Shown piece after piece: positions 48,594 to 56,711 of a stretch of DNA of 56,711 nucleotides. How positions within the stretch are numbered: the stretch's first letter is position 1; every line of letters starts with the position of its first letter. The translations under genes and the position numbers were made by a program. The notes beneath the pieces are model-generated. The model was not told the DNA's origin, did no database searches, and worked only from the letters and a program-made list of their open reading frames with translations. Source of the DNA: Actinomycetales bacterium (GTDB taxonomy: Bacteria; Actinomycetota; Actinomycetes; Mycobacteriales; Micromonosporaceae); NCBI GenBank assembly GCA_002919305.1, contig PKFB01000011.1, positions 1 through 56,711 on the forward strand, written 5' to 3'.

Positions 48594-50744
48594 TTGGCCA
48601 AAGGAACCCGGGTACTCCAGCCGTACCTGCACGATCTGGTCAGCTGCGTCGCTGCACCTACCGTGGTGCTGTCCGGAGCCGACGGACAGATCCGGCCGGT
48701 CGGTGTTCACGGGATGCTCACCCACGATCTGCGTGTCCTGTCGGCCTTACGGGTCACGCTTGACGGTGAGGAACCCGTCGCGATCGGTCACGCCTTACGG
48801 GGCGGCGGTACGGCGGTATTCACGACGGTTATCCGCCACCTCGGGGACCCCGGCCCCGACCCCACTGTCCGGTTGATCCGGGAGCGTGTGGCCCGCGCCG
48901 ACGGGCTCACCGAACGGTTGACCCTTATCAATGACTCACGGGACACCATTCGGACCACGCTGGCCGTCGACGTCGACGTCGATTTCGCCCCGATCGGGGT
49001 CATCAAGCAACGCGGTGGTGCGGGGCAGCAGGAGACGACCGGCCTCGCGAGCGCCCTGACGGCCGACTCCGACGGTGATCCCAGGGCCGGTTCTGACACC
49101 GATGCGCCGGTGCAGTTCGACGGTGAGGACGCCGGCGTGACGGTGACGGCCCACCCCGCGGCTCGGATCAGGCGCTTCGCTGCCGGGAAGTTCGCCGGCG
49201 GGGAGACAAGCGGCACGCCGGAACCGGCCGAGTCCGGCCAGCGCGGTCCCGCCCAGGTGGCGTGGGACATCGAACTGCCCAGCCGCCAACGCTGGACGGC
49301 CGAGATCGACGTCCACTGCCAGTACACCAAGCCGACGGTGGTGAGCCCGCCGTCGCAGCCCGTCGACATCGCCGCGACCCTGACCCTCCACGCCGCCGAT
49401 GACGACCTGGTCCGGTTCGTCGAGCAGAGCCTGGCGGATCTGTCGGCGCTGGTCCTGGCGGATCCGGAGCAGCCGGAGGATCGGTTCTTCGCAGCGGGCG
49501 TACCGTGGTATTTGACCCTGTTCGGGCGGGACTCGCTGTGGGCCGCGCGGATGACGTTGCCGCTAGGGACGGAGCTGGCCGCCGGAACCTTGCGTACCCT
49601 GGCCCGCCGGCAAGGCCGCCGCTTAGACCGGGAGACCTTGGAGGCGCCCGGCCGGATCATGCACGAGATCCGCGGCGTCTCCTCCCACAGCAGCCTGCCG
49701 CCCGTCTACTACGGCACGATCGACGCCACCGCCCTGTGGGTGCAGCTCCTGCATGACGCCTGGCGCTGGGGCATGCCCGAGGCGGAGGTGGCTGCGCTGT
49801 TACCCAACCTGCGAGCCGCCCTGGAATGGCTGACCGGTCCGGCCGACTCCGACGGCGACGGCTTCCTGGAGTACATCGACCTGACCGGGCGCGGCCTGGC
49901 CAACCAGGGATGGAAGGACTCGGGGGATTCCATCCAGTGGCCCGACGGACGGATCGCCACCCCACCCATCGCCCTGTGTGAGGCACAGGCGTACGCACAC
50001 CAGGCCGCGGTGTCCGCCGCGGCGCTGCTGCAGCACTTCGGTGAATCCGGGGCGGACGAGCTCCTGGAGTGGGCGGCAGAGATGCGGCGCCGCTTCCGGG
50101 AGCGATTCTGGGTGTCTGATGAGCGAGGCCGCTTCCCCGCGATCGCCCTCGACAGGGACAAGCAACCGGTCCCGGTGGTCAGCTCCAACCTCGGGCACCT
50201 GCTGGGAACCGGGCTGCTCGACGCCGACGAGGCCGCCCAGGTCGCGGCCCGACTGGCCAGCCCTGACATGGACTGTGGGTACGGGTTGCGGACCTTCAGC
50301 TCCAGATACACCGGCTACAACCCCATCGGCTACCACGTCGGGAGCGTCTGGCCGCATGACACCGCCATCGCGGTGTCCGGCCTCGCCAGCGAGGGACACG
50401 GCACGGTCGCCGCGGCGCTGGCCACGGGCGTGGTACGCGCCGCCGCCTCCTTCGGCTATCGACTGCCGGAGCTGTACGCGGGCAACGAGGACCAGATCCT
50501 GCCTTATCCCGCCGCCTGCCGGCCCCAAGCGTGGTCATCCGCCGCCGCTGTGGAGATGCTGCGGGTGGCGCTGGGGCTGACGGTGGATGTGCCCGGCTCC
50601 CGGTTGTCGGTGCGACCGGACCCGGCGTTCGCCGCCTGGTTCCCGCTGCGCGTGCACTTGCGGATCGCCGGTCACCCGGTCGAGATCACTGTGGACACCG
50701 CCGGGAAAGCCACCGTGAACACCTCGGGGCCGTTCGTCATCTGA
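48594..50744 (+). CDS. Glycogen-debranching-type glycosidase
   Basis: The protein has 716 residues from TTG 48594, supported by GAGGAGAG; longer in-frame starts upstream lack a ribosome binding site. The N-terminal part (about 1-250) fits the beta-rich GDE N-terminal domain: LVSCVAAPTVVLSGADGQIR, GMLTHDLRVLSALRVTLDGE. The C-terminal part is an (alpha/alpha)6 barrel starting near residue 300: PWYLTLFGRDSLWAARMTLP, LEAPGRIMHEIRG, LEWLTGPADSDGDGFLEYID, NQGWKDSGDSIQWPDGR and TGYNPIGYHVGSVWPHDTAI. There is no signal peptide, so it works in the cytoplasm on imported or stored alpha-glucan; related enzymes act as amylo-alpha-1,6-glucosidases. Divergent from the LacI operon, which probably supplies its substrate. 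Confidence 0.88.
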   Translation: MAKGTRVLQPYLHDLVSCVAAPTVVLSGADGQIRPVGVHGMLTHDLRVLSALRVTLDGEEPVAIGHALRGGGTAVFTTVIRHLGDPGPDPTVRLIRERVARADGLTERLTLINDSRDTIRTTLAVDVDVDFAPIGVIKQRGGAGQQETTGLASALTADSDGDPRAGSDTDAPVQFDGEDAGVTVTAHPAARIRRFAAGKFAGGETSGTPEPAESGQRGPAQVAWDIELPSRQRWTAEIDVHCQYTKPTVVSPPSQPVDIAATLTLHAADDDLVRFVEQSLADLSALVLADPEQPEDRFFAAGVPWYLTLFGRDSLWAARMTLPLGTELAAGTLRTLARRQGRRLDRETLEAPGRIMHEIRGVSSHSSLPPVYYGTIDATALWVQLLHDAWRWGMPEAEVAALLPNLRAALEWLTGPADSDGDGFLEYIDLTGRGLANQGWKDSGDSIQWPDGRIATPPIALCEAQAYAHQAAVSAAALLQHFGESGADELLEWAAEMRRRFRERFWVSDERGRFPAIALDRDKQPVPVVSSNLGHLLGTGLLDADEAAQVAARLASPDMDCGYGLRTFSSRYTGYNPIGYHVGSVWPHDTAIAVSGLASEGHGTVAAALATGVVRAAASFGYRLPELYAGNEDQILPYPAACRPQAWSSAAAVEMLRVALGLTVDVPGSRLSVRPDPAFAAWFPLRVHLRIAGHPVEITVDTAGKATVNTSGPFVI

Positions 50745-51230
50745 AGCGATCTGCCGTGGAGGGCGCCGCTTTGGGTTTTGGACACGGCCGTATCAGGTGG
50801 CACCGGCGGCGCCTATCCGCGGAGGTGGTGTTGTGACCGCGTCGGGTTGCGCTAGATAGTGTGCGATTCTCCCGCCTGTGCGGCTTTTGTGATTTCAGGG
50901 TTTTTCATCGCAAAAGCCGCACTGGGTGGTGCGCTGACTGCGGCGGTTTAGGGTGGGCCGTATTCGAATGTGGATCTTGTTCCGGGTGCGGCCCGCTTCC
51001 GACCGTAACTGCACGTTCGATCATGAAGCAGCTCGGGATGAGTGGACTGCCACGCGTCGAGCGGTAGTGCTGCGAAAAACAAAAAGAGCCACCGTATTGG
51101 TGGATTTCTGACAATGATCATGCCGATGCGCAGATCAGGCCTTCCCGGAGCGTCGCTTGTCGGTCACGCTAGGAAACAGCCTGATAGCTACCCGCTGTCA
51201 GTCTGCCGAATGTGCGAGCAGGGAGGCGCC
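50745..51230. other. Intergenic stretch with a long hairpin
   Basis: Nothing clearly coding. It holds the 16-bp hairpin described at 50878-50922 and a GGCGCCGC ... GCGGCGCC pair with a 40-nt spacing near 50760-50815. The composition is lower in GC than the glycosidase gene. Confidence 0.5.
50878..50922 (+). terminator. 16-bp hairpin downstream of the glycosidase gene
   Basis: GTGCGGCTTTTGTGAT pairs with ATCGCAAAAGCCGCAC over 16 positions with one G-U pair, around a 13-nt loop that contains TTTTT. It lies 134 nt after the glycosidase stop. It may be its terminator, though the distance and the T-run in the loop also allow a small mobile or REP-like palindrome. Confidence 0.55.
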
Positions 51231-51515
51231 ATGAACCGCACCCCCGACGCCCACCGTTACCCGTACGATCACCTGCCCGAGGACGTGTGCAGGTGTCGAA
51301 GCTCCCTGGGGGAGCAGCCCTGTGATGAGGGGGATGTCACGCTCGAGGTGCTTGCCCTCGAACGACTTCTCGGTCTTACGCCTCCGAGTGATCGGGTGTC
51401 GTCAGGCTCTCCAGAGCTGAATCTGCACCTGACCTACTTGTCGGATTTAATGCCTTCAGATAACGTGCCGCCCATTTCGGAAGACACGCAAGACCTGACA
51501 CGCGGGACACGCTGA
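51231..51515 (+). CDS. Small hypothetical protein
   Basis: A possible 94-residue protein from ATG 51231, chosen because GGGAGGCGCC sits just upstream. It begins MNRTPDAHRYPYDHLPEDVC RCRSSLGEQPCDEGD and contains three cysteines close together (CRC ... C), then a Leu-rich segment (VTLEVLALERLLGLTPPSDR) and an acidic end. There is no signal peptide or membrane segment. I do not recognise a family. It is isolated between the glycosidase and rplM, and could be a chance frame. Confidence 0.4.
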   Translation: MNRTPDAHRYPYDHLPEDVCRCRSSLGEQPCDEGDVTLEVLALERLLGLTPPSDRVSSGSPELNLHLTYLSDLMPSDNVPPISEDTQDLTRGTR

Positions 51516-51669
51516 CACGCCGAGACTGGCATACGGCATACGCTTTGGTGCTCTCGCTTTGCGCACTGGCCGGGCCAGGGTCCGTACACGTCACGGCCCG
51601 GAATCCGGCCACGCGTACTATGGCATCCGGTGCCGTGTGTGGGCGTCGTTCGACGAGTGCCGCCCCGCT

Positions 51670-51699
51670 TTGACCCGTCCACAGGCCGCCAAGTATCCT
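51670..51699 (+). promoter_or_regulatory. Predicted promoter of rplM-rpsI
   Basis: TTGACC, an 18-nt spacer and TATCCT agree well with the housekeeping consensus. The leader to rplM would be about 170 nt. The 362-nt gap before rplM shows no other gene. Confidence 0.6.
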
Positions 51700-51877
51700 T
51701 GGCTGCTGTTGTGCGAGCCAGCCCATCGCCCCATCATGGCCTGGCTAGCCCAGTAGGACAGCCAGGGGGACTCGGCCAGCCGGGGTGGAGCGGGAAGGGT
51801 AGGCTCGTCACCTCGGGTGCGGCGGGACCGCACCGGCGACCGCATCCCGACATTCGACGACGAGACAAGGTAGACCT

Positions 51878-52321
51878 GTGCGTACGTTCAGCCCGAAGCC
51901 GGGGGAGATCACACGTCAGTGGCACGTCATTGACGCCACCGACGTCGTGTTGGGCCGCCTCGCGTCCCACACCGCGCAACTGCTGCGTGGCAAGCACAAG
52001 CCGATCTTCGCGCCGCACGTCGACACCGGCGACTACGTGATCATCGTGAACGCCAGCAAGGTGGCGCTCACAGGAAACAAGCGACAGCAGAAGGTCGCCT
52101 ACCGGCACTCCGGCTACCCGGGTGGACTTAAGCAGATCCGTTACGACCAGCTGCTGGCTAAGCGTCCTGAACGGGCCATCGAGCTCGCTGTGCGCGGCAT
52201 GCTGCCGAAGAACCGGCTCGGACGCAAGATGATTAAGAAGCTCAAGGTGTACGCGGGCCCTGATCACCCGCACGCTGCGCAGCAGCCCAAGCCCTTTGAG
52301 ATCAAGCAGATCGCGCAGTGA
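51878..52321 (+). CDS. rplM: 50S ribosomal protein L13
   Basis: The protein has 147 residues from GTG 51878, preceded by GAGACAAGG. L13 is an early 50S assembly protein. [60 protein letters not shown] and [11 protein letters not shown]-like (here [20 protein letters not shown]) are standard. It is paired with rpsI 17 nt downstream, as in nearly all bacteria. Confidence 0.98.
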   Translation: MRTFSPKPGEITRQWHVIDATDVVLGRLASHTAQLLRGKHKPIFAPHVDTGDYVIIVNASKVALTGNKRQQKVAYRHSGYPGGLKQIRYDQLLAKRPERAIELAVRGMLPKNRLGRKMIKKLKVYAGPDHPHAAQQPKPFEIKQIAQ

Positions 52322-52338
52322 AGGGGATCTGAAGAACA

Positions 52339-52830
52339 GTGACCGTGGAGACCGCAGCCATCCCAAACCCGGGCGTGCTCCCCGCCGAGGCTGGCGAGGA
52401 CACCGAGGCGTACGCCGCGCCGGCGAATGTCCGGCCCCGTGGTGAGCGGCCGGTACAGGCGGTGGGCCGTCGTAAGGAGGCCATCGTCCGGGTACGGCTG
52501 CTCCCCGGAAGCGGCAACTTCACCCTCAACGGACGTACCCTCGAGGACTACTTCCCGAGCAAGGTCGCGCAGCACACCGTCAAGGAGCCGCTGGCGGCCG
52601 TGGAGAAGCTCGACGCTTACGATGTCATCGCCAACCTCCGTGGTGGTGGCATCACCGGCCAGGCCGGTGCCTTGCGGCTGGCCATCGCTCGTGCGCTTGT
52701 CGAGCTTGAGCCCGACACCCGTCCCGTGCTGAAGAAGGCCGGCTTCCTTACGCGTGACGCTCGCGTGAAGGAACGCAAGAAGTACGGTCTGAAGAAGGCC
52801 CGTAAGGCTCCGCAGTACACCAAGCGGTAG
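52339..52830 (+). CDS. rpsI: 30S ribosomal protein S9
   Basis: The protein has 163 residues from GTG 52339. S9 reaches the P-site tRNA with its C-terminal tail, here [12 protein letters not shown] with the conserved final Lys-Arg. An actinobacterial N-terminal extension of about 35 residues precedes the core [48 protein letters not shown] and [20 protein letters not shown] follow. A perfect terminator stem is located 22 nt after the stop. Confidence 0.98.
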   Translation: MTVETAAIPNPGVLPAEAGEDTEAYAAPANVRPRGERPVQAVGRRKEAIVRVRLLPGSGNFTLNGRTLEDYFPSKVAQHTVKEPLAAVEKLDAYDVIANLRGGGITGQAGALRLAIARALVELEPDTRPVLKKAGFLTRDARVKERKKYGLKKARKAPQYTKR

Positions 52831-52852
52831 TCGAGGTCTTCACTACGGCTTT

Positions 52853-52889
52853 CGAACAGGCCGGGCCACCAGGTGGCCCGGCCTGTTCG
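52853..52889 (+). terminator. 16-bp terminator stem after rpsI
   Basis: CGAACAGGCCGGGCCA, loop CCAGG and TGGCCCGGCCTGTTCG pair without mismatch. It lies 22 nt after the rpsI stop and should end the rplM-rpsI transcript. No U-tract. Confidence 0.85.
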
Positions 52890-53070
52890 TGATAGTCGTG
52901 ATAGACCGGTCGGTGCTGGGCCACCGGTAAGAGCGGACCTAGGTCCATGGAAACGATGGACTATATGGCCCTCACGCCCCACGGTGGTATCAGTACGCTA
53001 CGCGGCGATTCCACGTTTCAAACTCGGGGACCTTCAAGATCTTCAGCTCCACAGTTCGGGGATGGTGTCG

Positions 53071-54420
53071 ATGGCGCGGCTGTTCGGAACCGACGGGGTA
53101 CGCGGTAAGGCGAACGCGGACCTTACACCGGAATTGGCGTTCTCGGTCGCCGTCGCGGCCGCCCACGTCCTGTCCGAACGCGACGCGTCACACCGGCCGA
53201 TCGCCGTGGTGGGGCGTGACCCGCGTATCAGCGGCGACATGCTGGAAGGCGCCGTGATCGCGGGTCTGGCCAGCGCGGGCGCCGATGTCCTGCGCGTGGG
53301 GATCGTCCCCACCCCCGCCGTGGCCCACCTGGTCGCCGACACCGGGGCGGACCTGGGGGTCATGCTGTCCGCCAGCCACAACCCGATGCCTGACAACGGC
53401 ATCAAACTGTTCGCCGCCGGTGGGCACAAGCTCCCTGACGAGATCGAAGAGCAGATCGAGGCCAGGATCGCCGAGGAGTGGACCCGCCCCACCGGCGCGG
53501 GGATCGGCCGGGTGCGTGACCTCGACGACGCCGTGGAGCGCTACATCACCCACCTGTTGAGCACCCTGCCCAGTGAGCGTCCCCTGGACGGACTGCGGGT
53601 CGTGGTGGACTGCGCCAACGGCGCGGCGTACCGCACCGCACCCGAGGCGTACCGCCGCGCCGGCGCCGAGGTGATCGCGATCCACGCTCAGCCCGACGGT
53701 CTGAACATCAACGACGGCTGCGGGTCCAACCACATCGAGGACCTGTCCAAGGCCGTGGTGACCCACGACGCCGACCTGGGGGTGGCCCACGACGGCGACG
53801 CCGACCGCTGCATCGCGGTGTCGGCCGACGGCGAGCAGGTCGACGGCGATCAGATTATGGCGATCCTGGCGCTGGCCATGAAGGAAGCCGGGACTTTGAC
53901 GCGGGACACCCTGGTCGCCACCGTCATGAGCAACCTCGGCCTCCACCTGGCCATGCGGGCTCACGACATCGAGCTGATCACCACCGCGGTGGGGGACCGG
54001 TATGTCCTGGAGACGCTGCGGGAACACAAACTGGCGCTGGGAGGCGAGCAGAGCGGACACATCGTGCTTCCTGCGTACGCCACCACCGGCGATGGCATTC
54101 TCACAGCGCTGCATCTGATGACCCGAATCGCCACAACCGGGCGCTCCCTGGCCGACCTGGCCTCCGTGGTTCAACGGCTTCCCCAGGTCCTGATCAACGT
54201 CCCGGTGGGGGACAAGACCGTCGGGGTGAGCGACCCGTCGGTGGTGGCGGCAGTCGCTGAGGCGGAAGGCGCGCTCGGTGAGAGCGGACGTGTGCTGCTG
54301 CGCCCGTCCGGTACCGAGCCGCTGGTGCGAGTGATGGTGGAGGCAGCCACCGAGGATCAGGCGCGCACGGTCGCCGACCGCATCGCCGCCACAGTCGCCT
54401 CCGCAAGCCCGGTCTCCTAA
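53071..54420 (+). CDS. glmM: Phosphoglucosamine mutase
   Basis: The protein has 449 residues from ATG 53071 (ATG 53062 would add three), close to the usual 445-450. GlmM converts glucosamine-6-P to glucosamine-1-P for UDP-GlcNAc and peptidoglycan synthesis. [20 protein letters not shown] opens the protein, the phosphoserine loop is [18 protein letters not shown], the Mg2+ loop [11 protein letters not shown], the sugar-binding GGEQSGHIV, and the phosphate loop [17 protein letters not shown]. It follows rplM-rpsI as usual in actinomycetes. Confidence 0.97.
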   Translation: MARLFGTDGVRGKANADLTPELAFSVAVAAAHVLSERDASHRPIAVVGRDPRISGDMLEGAVIAGLASAGADVLRVGIVPTPAVAHLVADTGADLGVMLSASHNPMPDNGIKLFAAGGHKLPDEIEEQIEARIAEEWTRPTGAGIGRVRDLDDAVERYITHLLSTLPSERPLDGLRVVVDCANGAAYRTAPEAYRRAGAEVIAIHAQPDGLNINDGCGSNHIEDLSKAVVTHDADLGVAHDGDADRCIAVSADGEQVDGDQIMAILALAMKEAGTLTRDTLVATVMSNLGLHLAMRAHDIELITTAVGDRYVLETLREHKLALGGEQSGHIVLPAYATTGDGILTALHLMTRIATTGRSLADLASVVQRLPQVLINVPVGDKTVGVSDPSVVAAVAEAEGALGESGRVLLRPSGTEPLVRVMVEAATEDQARTVADRIAATVASASPVS

Positions 54421-54551
54421 TTCCCGCTTTACTGGTCGGGATACCGACGCGGGGTACGCCATCCCACCCGCCGCACAACCGACGGTGGTGCGATCTTCTG
54501 TGCCCATATCGCTACTTTGCGAATGTCGTTGAATAGGGCACCCTAGATTGG

Positions 54552-55253
54552 ATGAGGAACCCCGAGGAGGTCCCCACTACCTCAGACGCCGGTTTCTCTG
54601 GGGAGGAACTGTCGCATCTGTACCAGAGACGGTTCAGTGTTGAGGAGCTGGAGGGAAAACGACTTCTCTGGTGGATTCTCTGTCGCGAATACCTGGATCA
54701 GTACATTAGGGCGACAGACACCGTTGTCGATCTCGGTGCTGGATCCTGTGAGTTCATCAATGCGGTACGGGCCGGGCGCAAGATCGCCGTTGATGTGAAC
54801 CCCGATACCAAGAAATACGCCATCGACGCGGAGGTGCTCCTTACCTCCAGCGATGACATGTCCGCCATTCCGACCGCGACAGTGGATGTCGTGTTCACCT
54901 CGAACTTCTTCGAGCATTTGCCCGATAAGCGGGCGTTGCTGCGTACTCTCGAAGAATGTGCCAGAATCCTGCGGTCCGGTGGATCACTTCTGATCTTGAT
55001 GCCTAATCTGCGGTATCTTCACGGCCGTTACTGGGACTACTTCGACCATCATCTGCCGCTGACCCACCTCAGTCTCGCCGAAGGGCTCCGACTCGCGGGG
55101 TTTACTCCCGAAATAGTGATACCTCGTTTTCTGCCGTACACCGTGAAGGATTTCCCGGTGAAGATCCGCCCCTTTATGGTGAAGGCGTATCTGCGGATGC
55201 GGTTCCTGTGGCCATTGCTTGGGCGTCAGATGTTTATCCTGGCCCGCCGATGA
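54552..55253 (+). CDS. Class I SAM-dependent methyltransferase
   Basis: The protein has 233 residues. Motif I is TVVDLGAGSCEFINAVRAGR, followed by IAVDVNPDTKKYA and the post-motif region VDVVFTSNFFEHLPDKRALL, then ILRSGGSLLILMPNLRYLHG. The EHLPD segment and the aromatic NLRYLHGRYWDYFDHHLPLT are typical of the Methyltransf_11-like group found in sugar and cell-surface gene clusters; the substrate is unknown. Weak ribosome binding site and lower GC at third positions suggest later acquisition. It precedes a GT-C-type membrane protein on the other strand. Confidence 0.85.
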   Translation: MRNPEEVPTTSDAGFSGEELSHLYQRRFSVEELEGKRLLWWILCREYLDQYIRATDTVVDLGAGSCEFINAVRAGRKIAVDVNPDTKKYAIDAEVLLTSSDDMSAIPTATVDVVFTSNFFEHLPDKRALLRTLEECARILRSGGSLLILMPNLRYLHGRYWDYFDHHLPLTHLSLAEGLRLAGFTPEIVIPRFLPYTVKDFPVKIRPFMVKAYLRMRFLWPLLGRQMFILARR

Positions 55254-55480
55254 GTCGGCTCCTCGGTGCGGGCTTGGCTCCTGCCGGCTGGATCCATACC
55301 TTCTCAGCCTGTCACCGCTTTTGCTTCAACGCGCTTTCTGTCTCTCCGCAGGGATACTTATCCGCAGGGATACTTATTGGTACGACACAGCGCGTCAGCC
55401 GTAGTGGTGAGAAGTAGCGGCAAATCTCTTCGGCGACCAGCGGAGTAAGGCATCCATGGGCCAGACACCACCCGGACGCT
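55254..55480. other. Convergent intergenic region with a tandem repeat
   Basis: No gene. It lies between the methyltransferase and the converging membrane-protein gene and contains two exact copies of a 16-nt unit at 55345-55376. Confidence 0.5.
55345..55376. repeat. Two exact tandem copies of a 16-nt unit
   Basis: TCCGCAGGGATACTTA occurs at 55345-55360 and again at 55361-55376 without a gap or mismatch. It lies in the convergent gap and belongs to no gene I can support. Confidence 0.85.
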
Positions 55481-56710
55481 TCAATTGATGAAGCCATTCG
55501 GGAAAACCTCGACGCAGTCGTAGCCGGTGTCGGGGAGGGCGGTTTCAGGGCCGCCGGGCGGCTGCGCCAGGTCGTACTGGATCAGCAAGCCGCCGGCGAA
55601 GGGCACTTCACGCACCTGCAGGCCGTGCCGCTCCAACTGTTGGCGGTAGGTACGCACATGGGACGGGACAGACGGGGTGGTCAGGATCAGCCACGCATTG
55701 GAGTGCCCCGACAATTCAGACAGCAGCGCGGACGGATTACAGCCTTCAGCGGTGGTGGAGGCCCGCAGGACGGCGTCCACGGGCAGGTCAACGCGTGGGG
55801 CGTACCAGTCGGTGACGAATTCGGCGTTGTCGGCGGCGAGGACCACGGAGTCGGAACTGCGTTGGGCGGCCACGTACTCGATCTGCTCCCGGTGTTGGAA
55901 CCCGTCAAAAGGCTGACGCCACAGCCGGCCAGCCGTGACGGCCTGGGGAATCAGCAGGGCGAGGGCGAACAGGTACATAACCAGCGCCACCAGCGACATG
56001 GTGGCCCACTGCCGCGGTCCGACGGCGCTGTGGGCGGCCCGCCTAGGGAGGTCCGCGGCGGAGCCCAGCAACAGTAGGGCGGCGGGGACTCCGAACAGGG
56101 CCAACCGGTGGGTCATCGGGTACAGCGACAACGCGCTCGCGGCGTACCCGATGAACCAGGGGGACAGCAGCAACAGCGCGACGGCGGCGCCGTGCCGCAT
56201 CCAGGCCCGCACCACCCCGACGGCCACCAGCAGCAGGAACAGCAGGCCGAAGCGCATATCCAACGGGACCTCGAGTACTTGATCGGTGAGGTCACGCAGC
56301 CAGGCCCAGGTGGCGCCGAGGTGCCACAACGAACGAGTCGGGTAAGCGTACGACCAGTAGTCCTGGAGGGTCTGGTTCCGCAGCGCTGGGTGCATCACGG
56401 TGATGTAGAGCGGAACCACCACCAGCACCCACACCGGGGCGCCGACCAGGAGCTGTTTGGCGATGTGCTGGTTCTCCGGGGAGCGGAGGTCCTGGAGGGA
56501 CCGGATGGAGCTGGTGGCCAGGATCGCGTTCCCCAGCAGGATCAGTGTGGCCACAACGGTGACCGGGACGGTCAGCATGCTCATCAAGGCGCCGACCGTG
56601 GCCACGGTCCAGTACGCCAGGCACAAGCGTCGGGACAGGCCCTGGCGCGTGATCAGCACCGCCAGCCCGAGCAGCAGCGTCACCCAGAACGCCTCGGAGG
56701 TGTACTGCTT
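55481..56710 (-). CDS. Multi-pass membrane protein, GT-C glycosyltransferase-like (N-terminus missing)
   Basis: The frame stays open to the window end (KQYTSEAFWVTLLLGLAVLI), so the N-terminal part is missing; about 409 residues are visible. At least seven membrane segments can be counted, for example VGALMSMLTVPVTVVATLIL, PVWVLVVVPLYITVM, FGLLFLLLVAVGVVRAWM and MSLVALVMYLFALALLI, followed by an extracytoplasmic domain of about 140 residues. The layout and the YxSEAFW motif fit GT-C-fold, polyprenyl-phosphate-sugar-dependent mannosyltransferase-like proteins. The catalytic Asp loop near the N-terminus lies outside the window, so activity cannot be confirmed. Confidence 0.8.
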   Translation of the reverse strand, partial: KQYTSEAFWVTLLLGLAVLITRQGLSRRLCLAYWTVATVGALMSMLTVPVTVVATLILLGNAILATSSIRSLQDLRSPENQHIAKQLLVGAPVWVLVVVPLYITVMHPALRNQTLQDYWSYAYPTRSLWHLGATWAWLRDLTDQVLEVPLDMRFGLLFLLLVAVGVVRAWMRHGAAVALLLLSPWFIGYAASALSLYPMTHRLALFGVPAALLLLGSAADLPRRAAHSAVGPRQWATMSLVALVMYLFALALLIPQAVTAGRLWRQPFDGFQHREQIEYVAAQRSSDSVVLAADNAEFVTDWYAPRVDLPVDAVLRASTTAEGCNPSALLSELSGHSNAWLILTTPSVPSHVRTYRQQLERHGLQVREVPFAGGLLIQYDLAQPPGGPETALPDTGYDCVEVFPNGFIN

Positions 56711-56711
56711 G

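Overview
This window is chromosomal DNA from a high-GC Gram-positive bacterium (Actinomycetota). Supporting signs are heavy use of GTG and TTG starts, strong GGAGG ribosome binding sites, the order rpoC - rpsL-rpsG-fusA-tuf - S10/spc/alpha ribosomal clusters, a DUF1707 gene between map and infA, and carbohydrate ABC genes without a local ATPase. A Streptosporangiales/Nocardiopsaceae-like actinomycete is my best guess; the species cannot be named from the sequence alone.

Region 1 (1-9.3 kb): the 3' part of rpoC with a perfect 30-nt palindromic terminator, two small DUF4190-like membrane protein genes, then the str operon (rpsL, rpsG, fusA, tuf). Region 2 (9.6-19.5 kb): the S10 and spc ribosomal clusters in canonical order (rpsJ to rplO), closed by a 14-bp hairpin. 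Region 3 (19.6-28.4 kb): secY, adk, map, a DUF1707 gene, infA, rpmJ, rpsM, rpsK, rpsD, rpoA, rplQ and truA. rplM, rpsI and glmM, often close to truA in actinomycetes, only reappear at 51.9-54.4 kb.

Region 4 (28.4-51.9 kb) is about 23.5 kb of accessory or metabolic DNA between truA and rplM. It holds a membrane-anchored protein and a divergent methyltransferase, an ABC-F ATPase, and a TPP-riboswitch-led thiamin operon (thiE, thiO, thiS, thiG, a second thiE-like gene, thiD, thiC) with mostly overlapping junctions. A lower-GC decaying stretch follows, with two paralogous lipoprotein genes: one broken by a frameshift, a nonsense codon and truncation, the other cut off from its signal peptide. Then come a HEAT-repeat-like protein, a dihydrofolate-reductase-like protein, and a LacI-regulated sugar ABC operon (lacI-type regulator, binding lipoprotein, two permeases). 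That operon diverges from a glycogen-debranching-type glycosidase, with two TTGATCGATCAA-type operators between them.

Region 5 (51.9-56.7 kb): rplM-rpsI, glmM, a SAM methyltransferase of lower GC, and the C-terminal part of a multi-pass GT-C-like membrane protein cut by the window end.

Most of the window is ordinary core genome. The observations most worth following are a 27-nt identical hairpin shared by the rpsL and rpsJ leaders, the pair of damaged lipoprotein paralogues, a tandem duplication at the 3' end of a DUF4190-like gene, two diverged ThiE-like proteins in one operon, and the LacI operon with paired operators and a Ser/Thr/Ala insert in its regulator. I found no mobile element, CRISPR array, tRNA or rRNA gene.
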